Assembly: GCF_020991005.1 (NCBI RefSeq)
Contig: NZ_JAJLLW010000001.1
Coordinates: forward strand, 248,001 to 312,000
Direction of reading: 5' to 3'
DNA from: Halomonas sp. CUBES01
GTDB taxonomy: Bacteria; Pseudomonadota; Gammaproteobacteria; Pseudomonadales; Halomonadaceae
Length of the DNA stretch: 64,000 nt
Of this stretch, positions 26,617 through 35,958 are shown piece after piece. The translations under genes and the position numbers were made by a program. The notes beneath the pieces are model-generated. The model saw nothing but the letters and a program-made list of their open reading frames with translations, searched no databases and was not told where the DNA came from. The stretch's first letter is position 1. Each line of letters begins with the position of its first letter.

Positions 26617-28194
26617 ATGACGATCCGTGGTGAAATGCTGATCGGTCAGCAAGCCGTTAGCGGCAATCAAGCCGACATTCATGCGGTTAACCCCGCTACC
26701 GGCGAGACGATGGAGCCGACCTACGTGGGAGGTAGCAAGGCAGAAGTTGAAAGTGCCTGCGAGCTCGCCGAAACCGCCTTCGCCAGCTACCGCGAGACCG
26801 GCCTTGAAGCACGTGCCACCTTCCTCGAAACCATTGCCTCGGAAATCGAGGGTGTTGGCGATGAGCTCATTGAGCGCGCCATGGCCGAGACCGGCCTGCC
26901 GCGCCCGCGGATAGAAGGCGAGCGTGGCCGTACCTGCGGCCAGTTGCGTTTGTTCGCTTCCGTGGTACGTGCCGGTGAGTGGCTCGACGTGCGCATTGAC
27001 CCGGCACTGCCGGATCGTTCGCCCATGCCGCGTACTGACCTTCGCCAGCGCCATATCGGTCTTGGTCCGGTCGCCGTGTTCGGCGCCTCCAACTTTCCGC
27101 TGGCGTTCTCCGTGGCCGGTGGTGATACCGCTTCAGCGCTGGCCGCTGGCTGCCCGGTCGTGGTCAAGGGCCACTCTGCCCACCCCGGCACGTCCGAACT
27201 GGTGGGTCGTGCCGTCCAGCGTGCCGTGGCCAAGTGCAATTTAGCCGAGGGCGTATTCTCGCTGCTATTCGGCTCAGGCAAAGAGATTGGCCAGGCGCTG
27301 GTCAATGATCCGCGTATTCAGGCCGTAGGCTTCACCGGCTCGCGCGGTGGCGGCACGGCGCTGATGGCGACGGCCCAGGCGCGCCCGCAGCCGATCCCGG
27401 TCTACGCCGAGATGAGCAGCATCAACCCCGTGTTCCTGCTGCCGGAGGCGCTTAACGCGCGTGGCGAGAAGATCGCCGAAGGCTTTGTTGGGTCACTCAA
27501 TATGGGGGCCGGCCAGTTCTGTACCAACCCAGGGCTTGTGATTGCCGTTAAAGGCAAGGCGCTGGACGCCTTTATCGACGCCGCTGGCGACGGCGTTAAA
27601 GCCAGTATCAGTCAGACCATGCTCTCTCCGGGGATTCACCAGGCCTATGAGCAGGGCGTAGACGCTCTCTCCTCGCATGCCAAGGTACGCGAAGTGGCGC
27701 GTGGTCAACTCGGCGAAGGCGCTAACCAGTGCTGCGCGGGCTTGTTCGTTGCCTCTGCTGCCGACTTTCTTACCGATGAGACCCTGCAGGCCGAGGTATT
27801 TGGTGCCAGCTCGCTGGTTGTTGAGTGCGCCGATCAGGCTGAAATGATGCGCGTGGCCGCCGAGCTCGAGGGGCAGTTGACCATCACCCTGCAAATGGAT
27901 GATGGCGATGTGGACGCGGCCAAAGCGCTGCTGCCGACCCTGGAGCGCAAAGCGGGCCGTATCCTGGCCAACGGCTGGCCGACCGGTGTCGAGGTGTGCC
28001 ACGCCATGGTTCACGGCGGCCCTTACCCGGCCACATCGGATAGCCGTACGACTTCGGTGGGCAGCGCGGCGATCCATCGCTTCCTGCGCCCTGTTTGCTA
28101 CCAGGCACTGCCGGAAGCGCTGCTTCCGGATGCCCTGCAAGATGCCAACCCCGAGGGTGTCAGCCGCTTGGTGGATGGTAAGCGCGAAGCCTGA
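26617..28194 (+). CDS. alpha-ketoglutaric semialdehyde dehydrogenase
   Basis: A 525-residue NAD(P)+ aldehyde dehydrogenase. It oxidises 2,5-dioxopentanoate, the KdgD product, to 2-oxoglutarate, finishing the pathway. The catalytic set is intact: Asn159 in FGASNFP, Glu265 in YAEMSS, and Cys302 in [21 protein letters not shown] and [21 protein letters not shown] sequence (here [11 protein letters not shown]) are typical of the KGSADH subgroup for aldarates and hydroxyproline. ATG 26617 follows a strong AAGGAGGA site. It is the last gene of the operon before a terminator. Confidence 0.92.
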   Translation: MTIRGEMLIGQQAVSGNQADIHAVNPATGETMEPTYVGGSKAEVESACELAETAFASYRETGLEARATFLETIASEIEGVGDELIERAMAETGLPRPRIEGERGRTCGQLRLFASVVRAGEWLDVRIDPALPDRSPMPRTDLRQRHIGLGPVAVFGASNFPLAFSVAGGDTASALAAGCPVVVKGHSAHPGTSELVGRAVQRAVAKCNLAEGVFSLLFGSGKEIGQALVNDPRIQAVGFTGSRGGGTALMATAQARPQPIPVYAEMSSINPVFLLPEALNARGEKIAEGFVGSLNMGAGQFCTNPGLVIAVKGKALDAFIDAAGDGVKASISQTMLSPGIHQAYEQGVDALSSHAKVREVARGQLGEGANQCCAGLFVASAADFLTDETLQAEVFGASSLVVECADQAEMMRVAAELEGQLTITLQMDDGDVDAAKALLPTLERKAGRILANGWPTGVEVCHAMVHGGPYPATSDSRTTSVGSAAIHRFLRPVCYQALPEALLPDALQDANPEGVSRLVDGKREA

Positions 28195-28242
28195 ATCAGC
28201 AAGCCGTCAATCGTAGAGAGACGGTTATATAAGTACTCAACT

Positions 28243-28268
28243 AAGCGGCCTACGGGCCGCTTTTTTTT
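28243..28268 (+). terminator. Rho-independent terminator ending the aldarate operon
   Basis: AAGCGGCC pairs with GGCCGCTT around TACG, followed by eight more or fewer T residues running into the stem end. It lies about 50 bases after the dehydrogenase stop. Confidence 0.88.
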
Positions 28269-28342
28269 GACCTATCGACCTATTGCGTTGCGCGCGTTAG
28301 CCACGCAAGCTGCGTTAAACGTGCCCATCCAAGGAGACTTCC

Positions 28343-28945
28343 ATGCAACTCTACCTGAACGCGACCTCCCCCTATGCCCGCGTGGCGCGGGTTTGCCTGT
28401 ATGAAAAGCAGTTGATCGAGCGCACTGAGCTTTGTTGGTGTGACCCCTGGGCGGCGGATAGCGAACTTTTACAGATTACCCCGCTCAGTCGCATTCCGAC
28501 GCTGGTCACCGACGACGGTGATGTACTGACCGAGTCGCTTTTGATAGCGCTCTACTTGGATGCTCAAGGCGAAGGGGAGTCGCTTTTGCCACACAAGACA
28601 TATGCGGAAACCCTGGCGCTGGCCGGGCTTGGCCATGGCTTGACGGACGCGGCGTTCAATGTGGTGATTGGCCGCAAGCACAATGGCCATGAGGTTGATA
28701 CAACGGTATTGGGCAGCCGCCGCTTGAAAGTCATCGAGCGCACGCTGGCAACGCTTGATGCGCACCCCAGCGTGCTGACGGGCAATGCGGAGCGCACGCT
28801 GGGGTCGATTACCGTTGCCGTGGCGCTTTGCTATCTCAGCTTTCGCTTACCGGCCTTTGATTGGCCTAACCGTTTTCCGACACTTCAGGCCTGGCATGCC
28901 AAGGTAGTGGAGTGCGAAAGCTTTGCGATGACGGCGTTTGAGTAG
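28343..28945 (+). CDS. glutathione S-transferase family protein
   Basis: A 200-residue soluble protein. The N-terminal thioredoxin-fold domain has MQLYLNATSPYARVARVCLYEKQ (shown as LYLNATSPYARVARV) with Ser9/Tyr11 near the glutathione site, then the cis-Pro in SRIPTLVTDDGDVLTES. The helical C-terminal domain starts about residue 85. The family uses glutathione in detoxification or as chaperone-like proteins, and the substrate is unknown. ATG 28343 follows AAGGAG. It is convergent with trmB, 15 bases apart. Confidence 0.88.
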   Translation: MQLYLNATSPYARVARVCLYEKQLIERTELCWCDPWAADSELLQITPLSRIPTLVTDDGDVLTESLLIALYLDAQGEGESLLPHKTYAETLALAGLGHGLTDAAFNVVIGRKHNGHEVDTTVLGSRRLKVIERTLATLDAHPSVLTGNAERTLGSITVAVALCYLSFRLPAFDWPNRFPTLQAWHAKVVECESFAMTAFE

Positions 28946-28960
28946 CTTTTCAGCAAGCGC

Positions 28961-29689
28961 CTAGTCTTCTCGCCGGTAAATCAAATCCCACACCCCATGG
29001 CCGAGCTTTTCGCCGCGGGCTTCAAACTTGGTCAGTGGGCGGAAGGCAGGGCGGGGCACGTAGGGAGCGGTGTCAGCGCCAGCCGTATTGGCGTAGCCGG
29101 GGGCGTCTTCCATCACGTCTGCCATCCATTCGGCATAGGCTTCCCAGTCGGTGGCTAGATGAAAGGTGCCACTGGGCTTAAGACGGGTGCGGATCAGCTC
29201 AACAAACGCAGGCTGAACAATGCGCCGCTTGTGGTGCTTCTTTTTTGGCCAAGGGTCAGGGAAGAACAGCTGAACAGTGGTCAGTGAGCCTTCCGGTAGA
29301 CACTGTTCCAATACGGCCAGGGCGTCTTCGCGGTAAACGCGCAGGTTGGTGAGGCCGCGTTTATCCGCTTCATCGAGCAGTTTGCCCACGCCGGGGGCGT
29401 GCACTTCAATGCCGATAAAATCGGTTTCCGGATGGGTTTCGGCCTGCTCAATCAATGAGTTGCCCATGCCAAACCCGATCTCGACGACGCGCGGCGCCTG
29501 GCGGCCAAACAGGGCATCTAGATCTTGGCGGCCGTCGGCGATTGTCAGCCCCAGGCGTGGCCAAACGTCCTCTAATCCACGCGTTTGTGCTGGTGTCATG
29601 CGTCCGGCGCGAATCACATAGCTTTTGATACCCCGTCGGTGCAGTGGGGCGTCGGCGTTTTCGGGGGCGGTGTCTTTCGTATCGGTCAT
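28961..29689 (-). CDS. trmB: tRNA (guanine-N7-)-methyltransferase
   Basis: A 242-residue Rossmann-fold SAM-dependent enzyme that makes m7G46 in tRNA. The SAM motif is VEIGFGMGNSLIEQA (about 70-85). FPDPWPKKKHHKRRI is the catalytic/tRNA-binding block, followed by GTFHLATDWEAYAEWM. The C-terminal TKFEARGEKLGHGVWDLIY is diagnostic. It is the last gene of the thiS-thiG-trmB run, 12 bases after thiG, a pairing common in gammaproteobacteria. Confidence 0.96.
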   Translation of the reverse strand: MTDTKDTAPENADAPLHRRGIKSYVIRAGRMTPAQTRGLEDVWPRLGLTIADGRQDLDALFGRQAPRVVEIGFGMGNSLIEQAETHPETDFIGIEVHAPGVGKLLDEADKRGLTNLRVYREDALAVLEQCLPEGSLTTVQLFFPDPWPKKKHHKRRIVQPAFVELIRTRLKPSGTFHLATDWEAYAEWMADVMEDAPGYANTAGADTAPYVPRPAFRPLTKFEARGEKLGHGVWDLIYRRED

Positions 29690-29701
29690 GGTGTCTCTGT
29701 A

Positions 29702-30496
29702 TCAGCCGTTAATCCGGCCAGCAAAAGGCGAAGAGGGGTCGGCGGTCTGGCGGCGTGGCATGCGGCCTGACAAGAAAGCGTCTCGTCCTGCCTGCACGGC
29801 AAGCTTCATGGCGTTGGCCATGCGCAGCGGGTCGCGGGCATGGGCAATCGCGCTGTTCAGCAGTACGCCGTCGCAGCCCAGTTCCATGGCCATGGCGGCA
29901 TCGGAAGCAGTGCCAATGCCTGCATCCACCAACACCGGCACCTGGCTTTGTTCAATGATCAGGCGCACATTGTGCGGATTTTGAATGCCGTGGCCAGAGC
30001 CAATCAGCGAGCCCAGCGGCATGATGGCGCAGCAGCCCATGGCTTCCAGCTCGCGTGCCACAATGGGGTCGTCGCTGGTGTAGACCATGACGTCGAAACC
30101 GTCGGCGAGCAGCGTTTCGGCGGCCTTGAGCGTTTCGACCACATTCGGGTAGAGGGTGGTCTCGTCACCCAGCACTTCCAGCTTGACCAGGTTATGGCCG
30201 TCAAGCAGTTCGCGGGCCAGCCGGCAGGTGCGTACCGCGTCTTTGGCGGTATAGCAGCCAGCGGTGTTGGGCAGCAGGGTGTAACGCTTGGGCGAAATCA
30301 CATCCAGCAGGTTGGGGGCCTCGGTATCCTGGCCCAGGTTGGTGCGGCGCACTGCAAAGGTGACGATTTCAGCGCCGCTTTGGGCAATAGCCGCGCCGGT
30401 TTCGTCGAAGTCCTTGTACTTGCCGGTGCCGACCAGCAGGCGTGAGCGGAAGTCGCGTCCGGCAACGCTAAAGGGTGTATCGGTCAGTGGTGTCAT
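29702..30496 (-). CDS. thiG: thiazole synthase
   Basis: A 264-residue TIM-barrel enzyme joining deoxyxylulose phosphate, dehydroglycine and ThiS-thiocarboxylate sulfur to make thiamine's thiazole. It shows [15 protein letters not shown] at the N-terminus, the Schiff-base Lys in [16 protein letters not shown] (about 105), [20 protein letters not shown] and [26 protein letters not shown] (split: [26 protein letters not shown]). The start is at ATG 30496. A longer open frame upstream overlaps thiS and is not protein-like. It lies 37 bases downstream of thiS. Confidence 0.96.
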   Translation of the reverse strand: MTPLTDTPFSVAGRDFRSRLLVGTGKYKDFDETGAAIAQSGAEIVTFAVRRTNLGQDTEAPNLLDVISPKRYTLLPNTAGCYTAKDAVRTCRLARELLDGHNLVKLEVLGDETTLYPNVVETLKAAETLLADGFDVMVYTSDDPIVARELEAMGCCAIMPLGSLIGSGHGIQNPHNVRLIIEQSQVPVLVDAGIGTASDAAMAMELGCDGVLLNSAIAHARDPLRMANAMKLAVQAGRDAFLSGRMPRRQTADPSSPFAGRING

Positions 30497-30533
30497 GGCA
30501 ATTCCTTGATAAAGCACAAGCGATATGGCGGGC

Positions 30534-30755
30534 CTAGCCGCCGCCGATGGCGTGAACGACCTCGACCTGGTCGCCATTGGCCAATGGGGTGTCGGCAAGC
30601 TGGCTCTTGGGCACGATCTGCTCGTTGATTTCCACGGCGATGCGGCGTCCGCCAAGGCCGAGCTGTTCCACGAGGTCAGCGGCTGTTGCCCCCGCCTCGA
30701 GCGAGTGCGGGTCACCGTTGAGCGTAAGCTGTATCGACGCGTTAGGGATAGACAT
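30534..30755 (-). CDS. thiS: sulfur carrier protein ThiS
   Basis: A 73-residue ubiquitin-like protein ending HAIGGG. The terminal Gly-Gly is adenylated and converted to thiocarboxylate as sulfur donor for ThiG. The ubiquitin-like core is visible as [21 protein letters not shown] and [20 protein letters not shown] (split across the fold). The tail has three glycines rather than the usual two. The start is ATG 30755 (MSIPNASIQ), and a possible longer form from 30773 adds six residues. Neither start has a clear Shine-Dalgarno. It is first in the thiS-thiG-trmB unit. Confidence 0.9.
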   Translation of the reverse strand: MSIPNASIQLTLNGDPHSLEAGATAADLVEQLGLGGRRIAVEINEQIVPKSQLADTPLANGDQVEVVHAIGGG

Positions 30756-30899
30756 AAACGAGGCGCGTTCCATGGTGTGGCAACAAAGATGTGTAGGGAT
30801 GAATGGCGCCTATTGTAGCGGTTTCGCACCGCACAAGGTATGTGGCAAGGTTAAAACACCACGTTAAAAGCCCGTCAACCACCCATCAAGGAGAGTAAT

Positions 30900-31280
30900 G
30901 TGCAGCGAACAGATACGCCCTGGTGGTGCTGGGTAGCGCTATCAGGGGCGCTGATGGTCATGCTCGGCGCCTATGCGGCCCATGGCCTGGAGGCACGCGC
31001 CAGCGCCGACCTGGTCAGCGCAGTGGAAACCGGCGTGCGCTATCAGGCCTGGCACACCCTGGCCATGCTGGCGGTACTGATCTGGCGCAGCAGCCGCCCA
31101 CTGGCCGGCCAGCGTTGGGTACTGGCGCTATGGACGCTGGGCATTGCCGGGTTTTCGGGCTCGCTATACCTGATGGCGCTGGCGGGCCTTAACCTGGGCA
31201 TCGTGACGCCCATCGGCGGGCTGCTGCTCATGGCAGGCTGGCTGGCGCTGGGCGTGGTGGCGTTGCTCAACCGTCGTTGA
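30900..31280 (+). CDS. DUF423 (YgdD/TMEM256-like) membrane protein
   Basis: A 126-residue inner-membrane protein with four helices. Family motifs are GAYAAHGLE near residue 25 and RYQAWHTLAMLAV in the second helix region, and the second half has GFSGSLYLMALAGLN and TPIGGLLLMAGW. The function of the family is unknown. The start is GTG 30900, six bases after AAGGAG. The ATG overlapping it at 30898 is in another frame. It is divergent from thiS. Confidence 0.88.
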   Translation: MQRTDTPWWCWVALSGALMVMLGAYAAHGLEARASADLVSAVETGVRYQAWHTLAMLAVLIWRSSRPLAGQRWVLALWTLGIAGFSGSLYLMALAGLNLGIVTPIGGLLLMAGWLALGVVALLNRR

Positions 31281-31302
31281 AGCGCGTTTAGTTAACAAAC
31301 TT

Positions 31303-31338
31303 CCCTCACCCGGCGACCTGCTGGCCGTCGGGTGAGGG
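31303..31338. other. hairpin between convergent DUF423 and chemoreceptor genes
   Basis: A 10-bp perfect stem, CCCTCACCCG with CGGGTGAGGG, closes a 16-base GC-rich loop. There is no T tract on either side, so it may terminate weakly in both directions or protect 3' ends. Confidence 0.5.
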
Positions 31339-31360
31339 AGCCGCTGGCTGGCACCCCGTA

Positions 31361-32854
31361 TTAAGCCCGGGTGGGAGCGCCCAGCATCGGGGTGTTGGGC
31401 AAGGAGGTGGGCGCCGGCAGGGTGAACCCACTGACGGCCTGCATCATGGCTTCGGCGGTCTCGGACAGCTGTTCGGCCATGCTGTGCGAGTTATTCACCG
31501 CATCGCGGGAAAGCTCGAGGGCGTTGTAGATCTCGTTGACGCTTTGCTCCAGCTCTTCAACGCCCTGATGCTGCTGCTGAACGGCGTTGTCCATATTGGT
31601 CAGCCGCAGCGCCACCTGCTCGAAGCTTTGCATCAGCGACTGGGTGGTCTCGGCGAGGGTGGACGTCTGGTTAACGCCGAGGGAGACCTGGTCGGTCGTA
31701 TCCGCGATGGTTTGACGAATCCGCGACGCGGTATGCTGGGTGTTTTTCGACAGCGTACGCACTTCGTTCGCCACGACCGCAAATCCCCGCCCGTGCTCGC
31801 CGGCGCGTGCGGCCTCCACCGAGGCATTCAGCGCGAGCAGGTTGGTCTGGAAGGTGATGTTATCTATCTCGCCCAGCATGTCTTGGATCTTGCCCGCGTG
31901 CTGATTGAGTAAGCGCATCATATCGCGCATTTCTTCGACCTGGGTGCCGTTCTGACGGGCGATCTCTTCGGCATGGCCGGCCAGTCGACGGATGTGCTGA
32001 GACTCCTCAGCCGTCTCGCGGGTCGTGGCGGCAAGCTCAGCGGTGCTTGTGGAGATGCGCTCGGTCTGGCTGCTGTTGCGCGCCGTTTGCGTGCGCAGTT
32101 GCTCCTGGGCAACGAACAGCTGCTGGCTGTAATCGGTGACGTGACTTGCGGCGGTCTGTGTTTTGCGCAGGCTCTCGGCGACCTGGTCGCGCATGTTGAC
32201 CACTGCGGCGACGGCAGGAAGCTGCTGCTGCTGATCACTGAAGGCCACATCGAGATTGCCGCCGCCTGCTGCGACGGCGAAGCGCGTCACGTGCAAGCCT
32301 TCTTTGACCATGCTTTCCAGTACCTTGGCCAGGTAGCCGAGAATAATCACCTGAACCACCACGGCACCGCCGTGCATCAGCAGGCAGTAGACCAAGGCGG
32401 CGGCGCCCTGGCTTGTCTCGCTGCTGTGCATATCGCCCATGCTGGTGTAGAGCTGGACAATGCCCTGGTATTGGAGCCAGGTGAATAATGCGTGATGAAG
32501 CGCAATCGTCAGGCCGCCACAGGCGATGACCCGCCAATCGCTGTAGAGAATCAGTACGGCGAGCAGGATAAAGATACTGAAATGGGCCTCGATCAACCCG
32601 CCGCTTTGTTCGATCAATACGGCGGCCCAGACCATCATGACCGCAGCTTTGACGAAGCCGTTGATGATATGACCATGCCATTGGTGCTGTATGAGGTAAG
32701 TAAGCGGGAGCGTTACCAGCGCTGCGGCCACCGCCAGCCATAGCGTTTGCGTGAAGATACCGACAACCAGGCAAAAAAAGGCGACAAAGCCCAACGGTAG
32801 CCACATGAGCCGGTCGGTGCGTGCAATATGGTTAGAAAAGGATGCGTCTGACAT
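31361..32854 (-). CDS. methyl-accepting chemotaxis protein with polytopic membrane sensor
   Basis: A 497-residue chemoreceptor. The first ~200 residues hold about six membrane helices instead of the usual periplasmic ligand domain. After a short linker the cytoplasmic MCP domain (about 260-470) carries the signalling hairpin [38 protein letters not shown] (seen here as [20 protein letters not shown]). There is no HAMP domain that I can recognise and no C-terminal CheR-docking pentapeptide. Such receptors often sense membrane or energy cues. The ligand is unknown. AAGGA precedes the ATG. Confidence 0.9.
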   Translation of the reverse strand: MSDASFSNHIARTDRLMWLPLGFVAFFCLVVGIFTQTLWLAVAAALVTLPLTYLIQHQWHGHIINGFVKAAVMMVWAAVLIEQSGGLIEAHFSIFILLAVLILYSDWRVIACGGLTIALHHALFTWLQYQGIVQLYTSMGDMHSSETSQGAAALVYCLLMHGGAVVVQVIILGYLAKVLESMVKEGLHVTRFAVAAGGGNLDVAFSDQQQQLPAVAAVVNMRDQVAESLRKTQTAASHVTDYSQQLFVAQEQLRTQTARNSSQTERISTSTAELAATTRETAEESQHIRRLAGHAEEIARQNGTQVEEMRDMMRLLNQHAGKIQDMLGEIDNITFQTNLLALNASVEAARAGEHGRGFAVVANEVRTLSKNTQHTASRIRQTIADTTDQVSLGVNQTSTLAETTQSLMQSFEQVALRLTNMDNAVQQQHQGVEELEQSVNEIYNALELSRDAVNNSHSMAEQLSETAEAMMQAVSGFTLPAPTSLPNTPMLGAPTRA

Positions 32855-32986
32855 TGTTATCGTGTCCTTGCTTTGTTCAGGGGGAGCAGTGCAGGGGAAG
32901 TTATATTATCGACGCGACCTTAAATAACTTTAAAAATACCGCTAATAGCTTTTGGTTATGTAAGCACGTCTTTATTTCGACACTAG

Positions 32987-35479
32987 TTATTTTTGCTGTT
33001 CTTCGTGTATAACTTTTGAAAAGATTTCTGGCGGCACAGGACGCCCAAACAGGAACCCTTGATAGAGACGGCACCCCAGGTTGGCGAGTACCTGGCGCTG
33101 GTCGTCGGTTTCCACGCCTTCGGCAATGACCCCAAGCCCCAGACTCTCGGCGAGCGCGACGATGGTGGCGGCAATCGGCGTGGCTTGCATGTCCAGGGTC
33201 AAGTCCCTGACGAAAGCAATGTCGATCTTCAGCGTATCCAGCGGCAACAGCTTGAGATAGGCCAGGGAGGAATAGCCGGTGCCGAAATCATCCAGCGCAA
33301 AGCTGACGCCCTTTTGCTGTAGCTGCTGCATTTTGTCGATGGTGCCGTCGGGGTCGCTCAGCAGCAGTGACTCGGTAAGCTCCAGCGTCAACCGCTCGGG
33401 TGGGGCATCGTGCTGCTGGATGGCCGCCAGCACCTGGTCGGCAAAATCGGGCTGCTGAAACTGGCGAACGCTGACGTTCAACGACAGTTTCAAATGGTGA
33501 TCGTCGGGTTGATGGCGCCACTCGCCCAGCAGGCGGCAGCCTTCCTTCAACACCCAGTTCCCCAGCGGCAGAATGAGCCCCGTTTCTTCGGCCACGGGGA
33601 TAAAGCGGCCGGGTGAAATCATGCCGCGTTCCGGATGCTGCCAGCGCACCAGCGCCTCGGCGCCTATCACCTGCTGATGGGCATCGACCTGAGGCTGGAG
33701 ATACAGGCACAGCTCATCGTGGTCAATGGCGTATTGCAACTCGCGCTCAAGGGTCAAGCGCTCTTCCAGCTCATCTTCCTGCGCCTGCTGAAAGAACTGG
33801 GGTTCCCCGTCCCGCTGGCGCTTGGCCTCCAGTAGCGCCAGGCTCGCTCGCTTGAACAGCTGCGCGGCAGGGGCGTTTTCCCGGGGGCGAAAAACGAGCA
33901 CGCCCACGTTGAGCTGGCACGGATAGGTGTGGCCCTGCAGCTCATAGCCAGCTGTCAAGGAGTCGATGATCGCGTTGAGGTGCTGCTGCGCTGCATGCTC
34001 GCTGCCTTCGTCGGGATCGCGGGCGTCAAGCTCGCCGACCAGCGCGAATTCGTTGCCATCCAGGCGTGCCACGTACAGTCCGGCGCCCGACCACTGATGC
34101 AGTCGCCTGCCTAGCTGGCGCAGCAGCTCATCGCCAATGTCCTGGCCAAGGCTGTCGTTGAGCATCTTGAAACGATCGATATCGAGCAACGCCAGGAAAG
34201 CATGTGCGCCTGGCGACAGGGGTCGTTGGGCGAACTCGGCCAGATGTTCCTGAAGCGCGCGGCGATTGGGAAGCTCCGTGAGCATGTCGTGGTAGGCAAG
34301 ATAGCCAATGCGCTGCTGGGCTTGCTGCTCTTTTGAGCGGTCGCTTAAGAGCGCGACATAATCGCGGTCGTCGCTATCTGCATAGGTGACCCTGCTGACG
34401 CTCAGCCACGCCGGGAACCCGGTGCCGTCTGCCCGCAGGGCAGTGATCATCCCGTCCCACTGGCCCTTTTCTGCCAATGCCTCGCGGATATGCTGGCTCA
34501 GCGTATGGCTATCCTCGGCGTAGGCAAGCTGGGATACGGAAAGGCCCATCAACTGATCCGAGCGCAGCCCTACCTGGCGCTCAAACGCCGCGTTACACAG
34601 GCGAATACGCGCCTGCTCGTCGAGCAGGATCACGCTATCCTGAAGTGCGGAGACGACTTCCAGCAGGCGGGTGTGGGTCATGTGCTCATGGCGCTCGCTT
34701 TCCTGGAGGCGCCGCTGTACCCGCGTCGCTATCAGGGCAAGCAGGGTAGTCAGTACCGCGACGCCGCTGATCAGGTAAATGAGCCAGTGGGAGACAGGTG
34801 ATAACGAGTGCGAGGCGGCGGCCCCCGGTAGCGGTAAAAACCAGGCGGCCTGCATGGCGACATAATGCATGCCGCATACTGCAATGGACATGCAAAGCGC
34901 GGCAATGAAGGCGCAGGTTCTGGCGCGTTGCACACCCCATTCATGCCGACAAAGCCGGTAGGCGTAAACGCTCAATACGCCCAGGGCAAGCGCCACCAGC
35001 AGCGACACCAGGAAAAGATCCAGGGCGTGATACAGCTCGGCAGGCGCCCGCATCGCGGCCATGCCGCTATAGTGCATGACCCCGATACCCGCCCCGAGAA
35101 CTAGCCCGGCCGAAAGCAGGGCGCGATGCGAGGGCGCATCCCGGGAAAGCACCCGCATGGCGCCGAAACTGCCCAGAACGGCGGGAAGGATTGACAGCAA
35201 AGTAGGCACTGGCGCGTGGCTGACCGGAAAACCCAGCCGGTAGGCATGCATGCCGATAAAGTGCATGCTCCATACGCCCAGCCCCATGGCACTGGCGCCT
35301 GACCAGAGCCATGCACGGCGCCACGCCGGGTGCGATCCTTTGCTTACCAGCTTGATGATATCCAGTCCCGCATAGGAGGCCGCCAGCGCCACGAGCCATG
35401 AGAGCATCACCAGCGGGGCGGCGTGCTCCCCCTGAACGGCACCCAGGCTTTGAGGGTCGGGCAAGATATTGAATAGCAT
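32987..35479 (-). CDS. MHYT-PAS-GGDEF-EAL protein, probable c-di-GMP phosphodiesterase
   Basis: An 830-residue membrane protein. The MHYT sensor (about 20-250, seven helices) has three His-Met motifs: MHFIGMH at 72, MHYSGM at 135 and MHYVAM at 204, thought to bind copper or a gas. A PAS domain (about 270-385) follows. The GGDEF domain (about 392-555) has its signature changed to DGNEF (474-478), so cyclase activity is doubtful. The EAL domain (about 575-825) is intact: EALVRW (608), LNVSVRQF, ELTES, DDFGTGYSSL and EGVE. It probably hydrolyses c-di-GMP, with the GGDEF part regulatory. It stands alone on the minus strand. Confidence 0.9.
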   Translation of the reverse strand: MLFNILPDPQSLGAVQGEHAAPLVMLSWLVALAASYAGLDIIKLVSKGSHPAWRRAWLWSGASAMGLGVWSMHFIGMHAYRLGFPVSHAPVPTLLSILPAVLGSFGAMRVLSRDAPSHRALLSAGLVLGAGIGVMHYSGMAAMRAPAELYHALDLFLVSLLVALALGVLSVYAYRLCRHEWGVQRARTCAFIAALCMSIAVCGMHYVAMQAAWFLPLPGAAASHSLSPVSHWLIYLISGVAVLTTLLALIATRVQRRLQESERHEHMTHTRLLEVVSALQDSVILLDEQARIRLCNAAFERQVGLRSDQLMGLSVSQLAYAEDSHTLSQHIREALAEKGQWDGMITALRADGTGFPAWLSVSRVTYADSDDRDYVALLSDRSKEQQAQQRIGYLAYHDMLTELPNRRALQEHLAEFAQRPLSPGAHAFLALLDIDRFKMLNDSLGQDIGDELLRQLGRRLHQWSGAGLYVARLDGNEFALVGELDARDPDEGSEHAAQQHLNAIIDSLTAGYELQGHTYPCQLNVGVLVFRPRENAPAAQLFKRASLALLEAKRQRDGEPQFFQQAQEDELEERLTLERELQYAIDHDELCLYLQPQVDAHQQVIGAEALVRWQHPERGMISPGRFIPVAEETGLILPLGNWVLKEGCRLLGEWRHQPDDHHLKLSLNVSVRQFQQPDFADQVLAAIQQHDAPPERLTLELTESLLLSDPDGTIDKMQQLQQKGVSFALDDFGTGYSSLAYLKLLPLDTLKIDIAFVRDLTLDMQATPIAATIVALAESLGLGVIAEGVETDDQRQVLANLGCRLYQGFLFGRPVPPEIFSKVIHEEQQK

Positions 35480-35722
35480 CTAAATACGGTTAACCCATTA
35501 TTCATGATGAGAAACGGATGTGCTGTCGCTAGCGCTGGTCTAACCATGGTTGCCTAGGCGATTCACAAAAGTGTGCACTAAATTTGTTGCAGATTACCAT
35601 GGATAATGCTCCGGCAGTTTCCTTATACCGTTGGTGGATCGTAAGAGGTGGTGTTGCGAGGCGAGCCATTACTGGGCGGCGGTGATGGGGTGCCCGCAAT
35701 ACGTGGCCTCAACAGCCTTTGC
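35480..35722. other. gene-free stretch upstream of the MerR-type promoter
   Basis: I find no open frame with a ribosome site, no repeat and no clear hairpin here. It should contain the promoter of the minus-strand MHYT gene. The rest may be relic sequence. Confidence 0.5.
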
Positions 35723-35754
35723 TTGACCTTGGGGTTACCCATAGGTTGTAAGCT
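35723..35754 (+). promoter_or_regulatory. MerR-family (CueR/HmrR-like) promoter with dyad in a long spacer
   Basis: TTGACC (35723-35728) is followed after 19-20 bases by GTAAGCT (from 35748), the over-long spacing typical of MerR-family promoters. The spacer region holds a dyad from ACCT (35726) through GGGT and ACCC to AGGT (35746), palindromic at 16 of 21 positions. Copper-responsive MerR proteins use this ACCT…AGGT pattern. The genes downstream suit a metal response. No MerR-family gene is present in the window. Confidence 0.65.
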
Positions 35755-35795
35755 TTAAACGGACATGTTCATCAAGCGACTGTCAGGAGGCTATC

Positions 35796-35930
35796 ATGAT
35801 GAATGGAGATTGTTTCGCGCTGATGGGGTCAATGGGCTGGTTGGGCTGGCTCATGCCGCTCACGATATTGCTACTCGCCGGGTTGGGTATTGCCTCGCTG
35901 GCCAAATACCTGTTCAGCCGAGCTAATTGA
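35796..35930 (+). CDS. 44-residue small membrane protein
   Basis: A short ORF with an excellent ribosome site (AGGAGG, 5 bases before ATG 35796). The protein MMNGDCFALMGSMGWLGW continues into a single hydrophobic helix (residues 20-36) and ends KYLFSRAN. The N-terminus is rich in Met with one Cys, which is common in small proteins of copper-handling operons. It lies 42 bases downstream of a MerR-type promoter and 28 bases before the DUF411 gene, so all three form a likely metal-inducible unit. I do not recognise a named family. The ATG ATG doublet leaves the exact start uncertain by one codon. Confidence 0.7.
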   Translation: MMNGDCFALMGSMGWLGWLMPLTILLLAGLGIASLAKYLFSRAN

Positions 35931-35958
35931 TCTCGTCGTTACCACTGAGGAAATACTC

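Noticed and set aside
30497..30829. N-terminal extension of ThiG by 111 residues
   Set aside because: The open frame upstream of ATG 30496 overlaps thiS in another frame and is Arg/Ser-rich with no similarity to thiazole synthases.
30756..30899. Possible TPP riboswitch before thiS
   Set aside because: None of the conserved thi-box strings (CTGAGA…ACCC region) can be found here or before thiD, and the spaces are too short for a full aptamer.
35480..35722. Possible remnant gene or insertion-sequence fragment
   Set aside because: Translations in six frames give no recognisable transposase or other domain and no inverted ends were seen.
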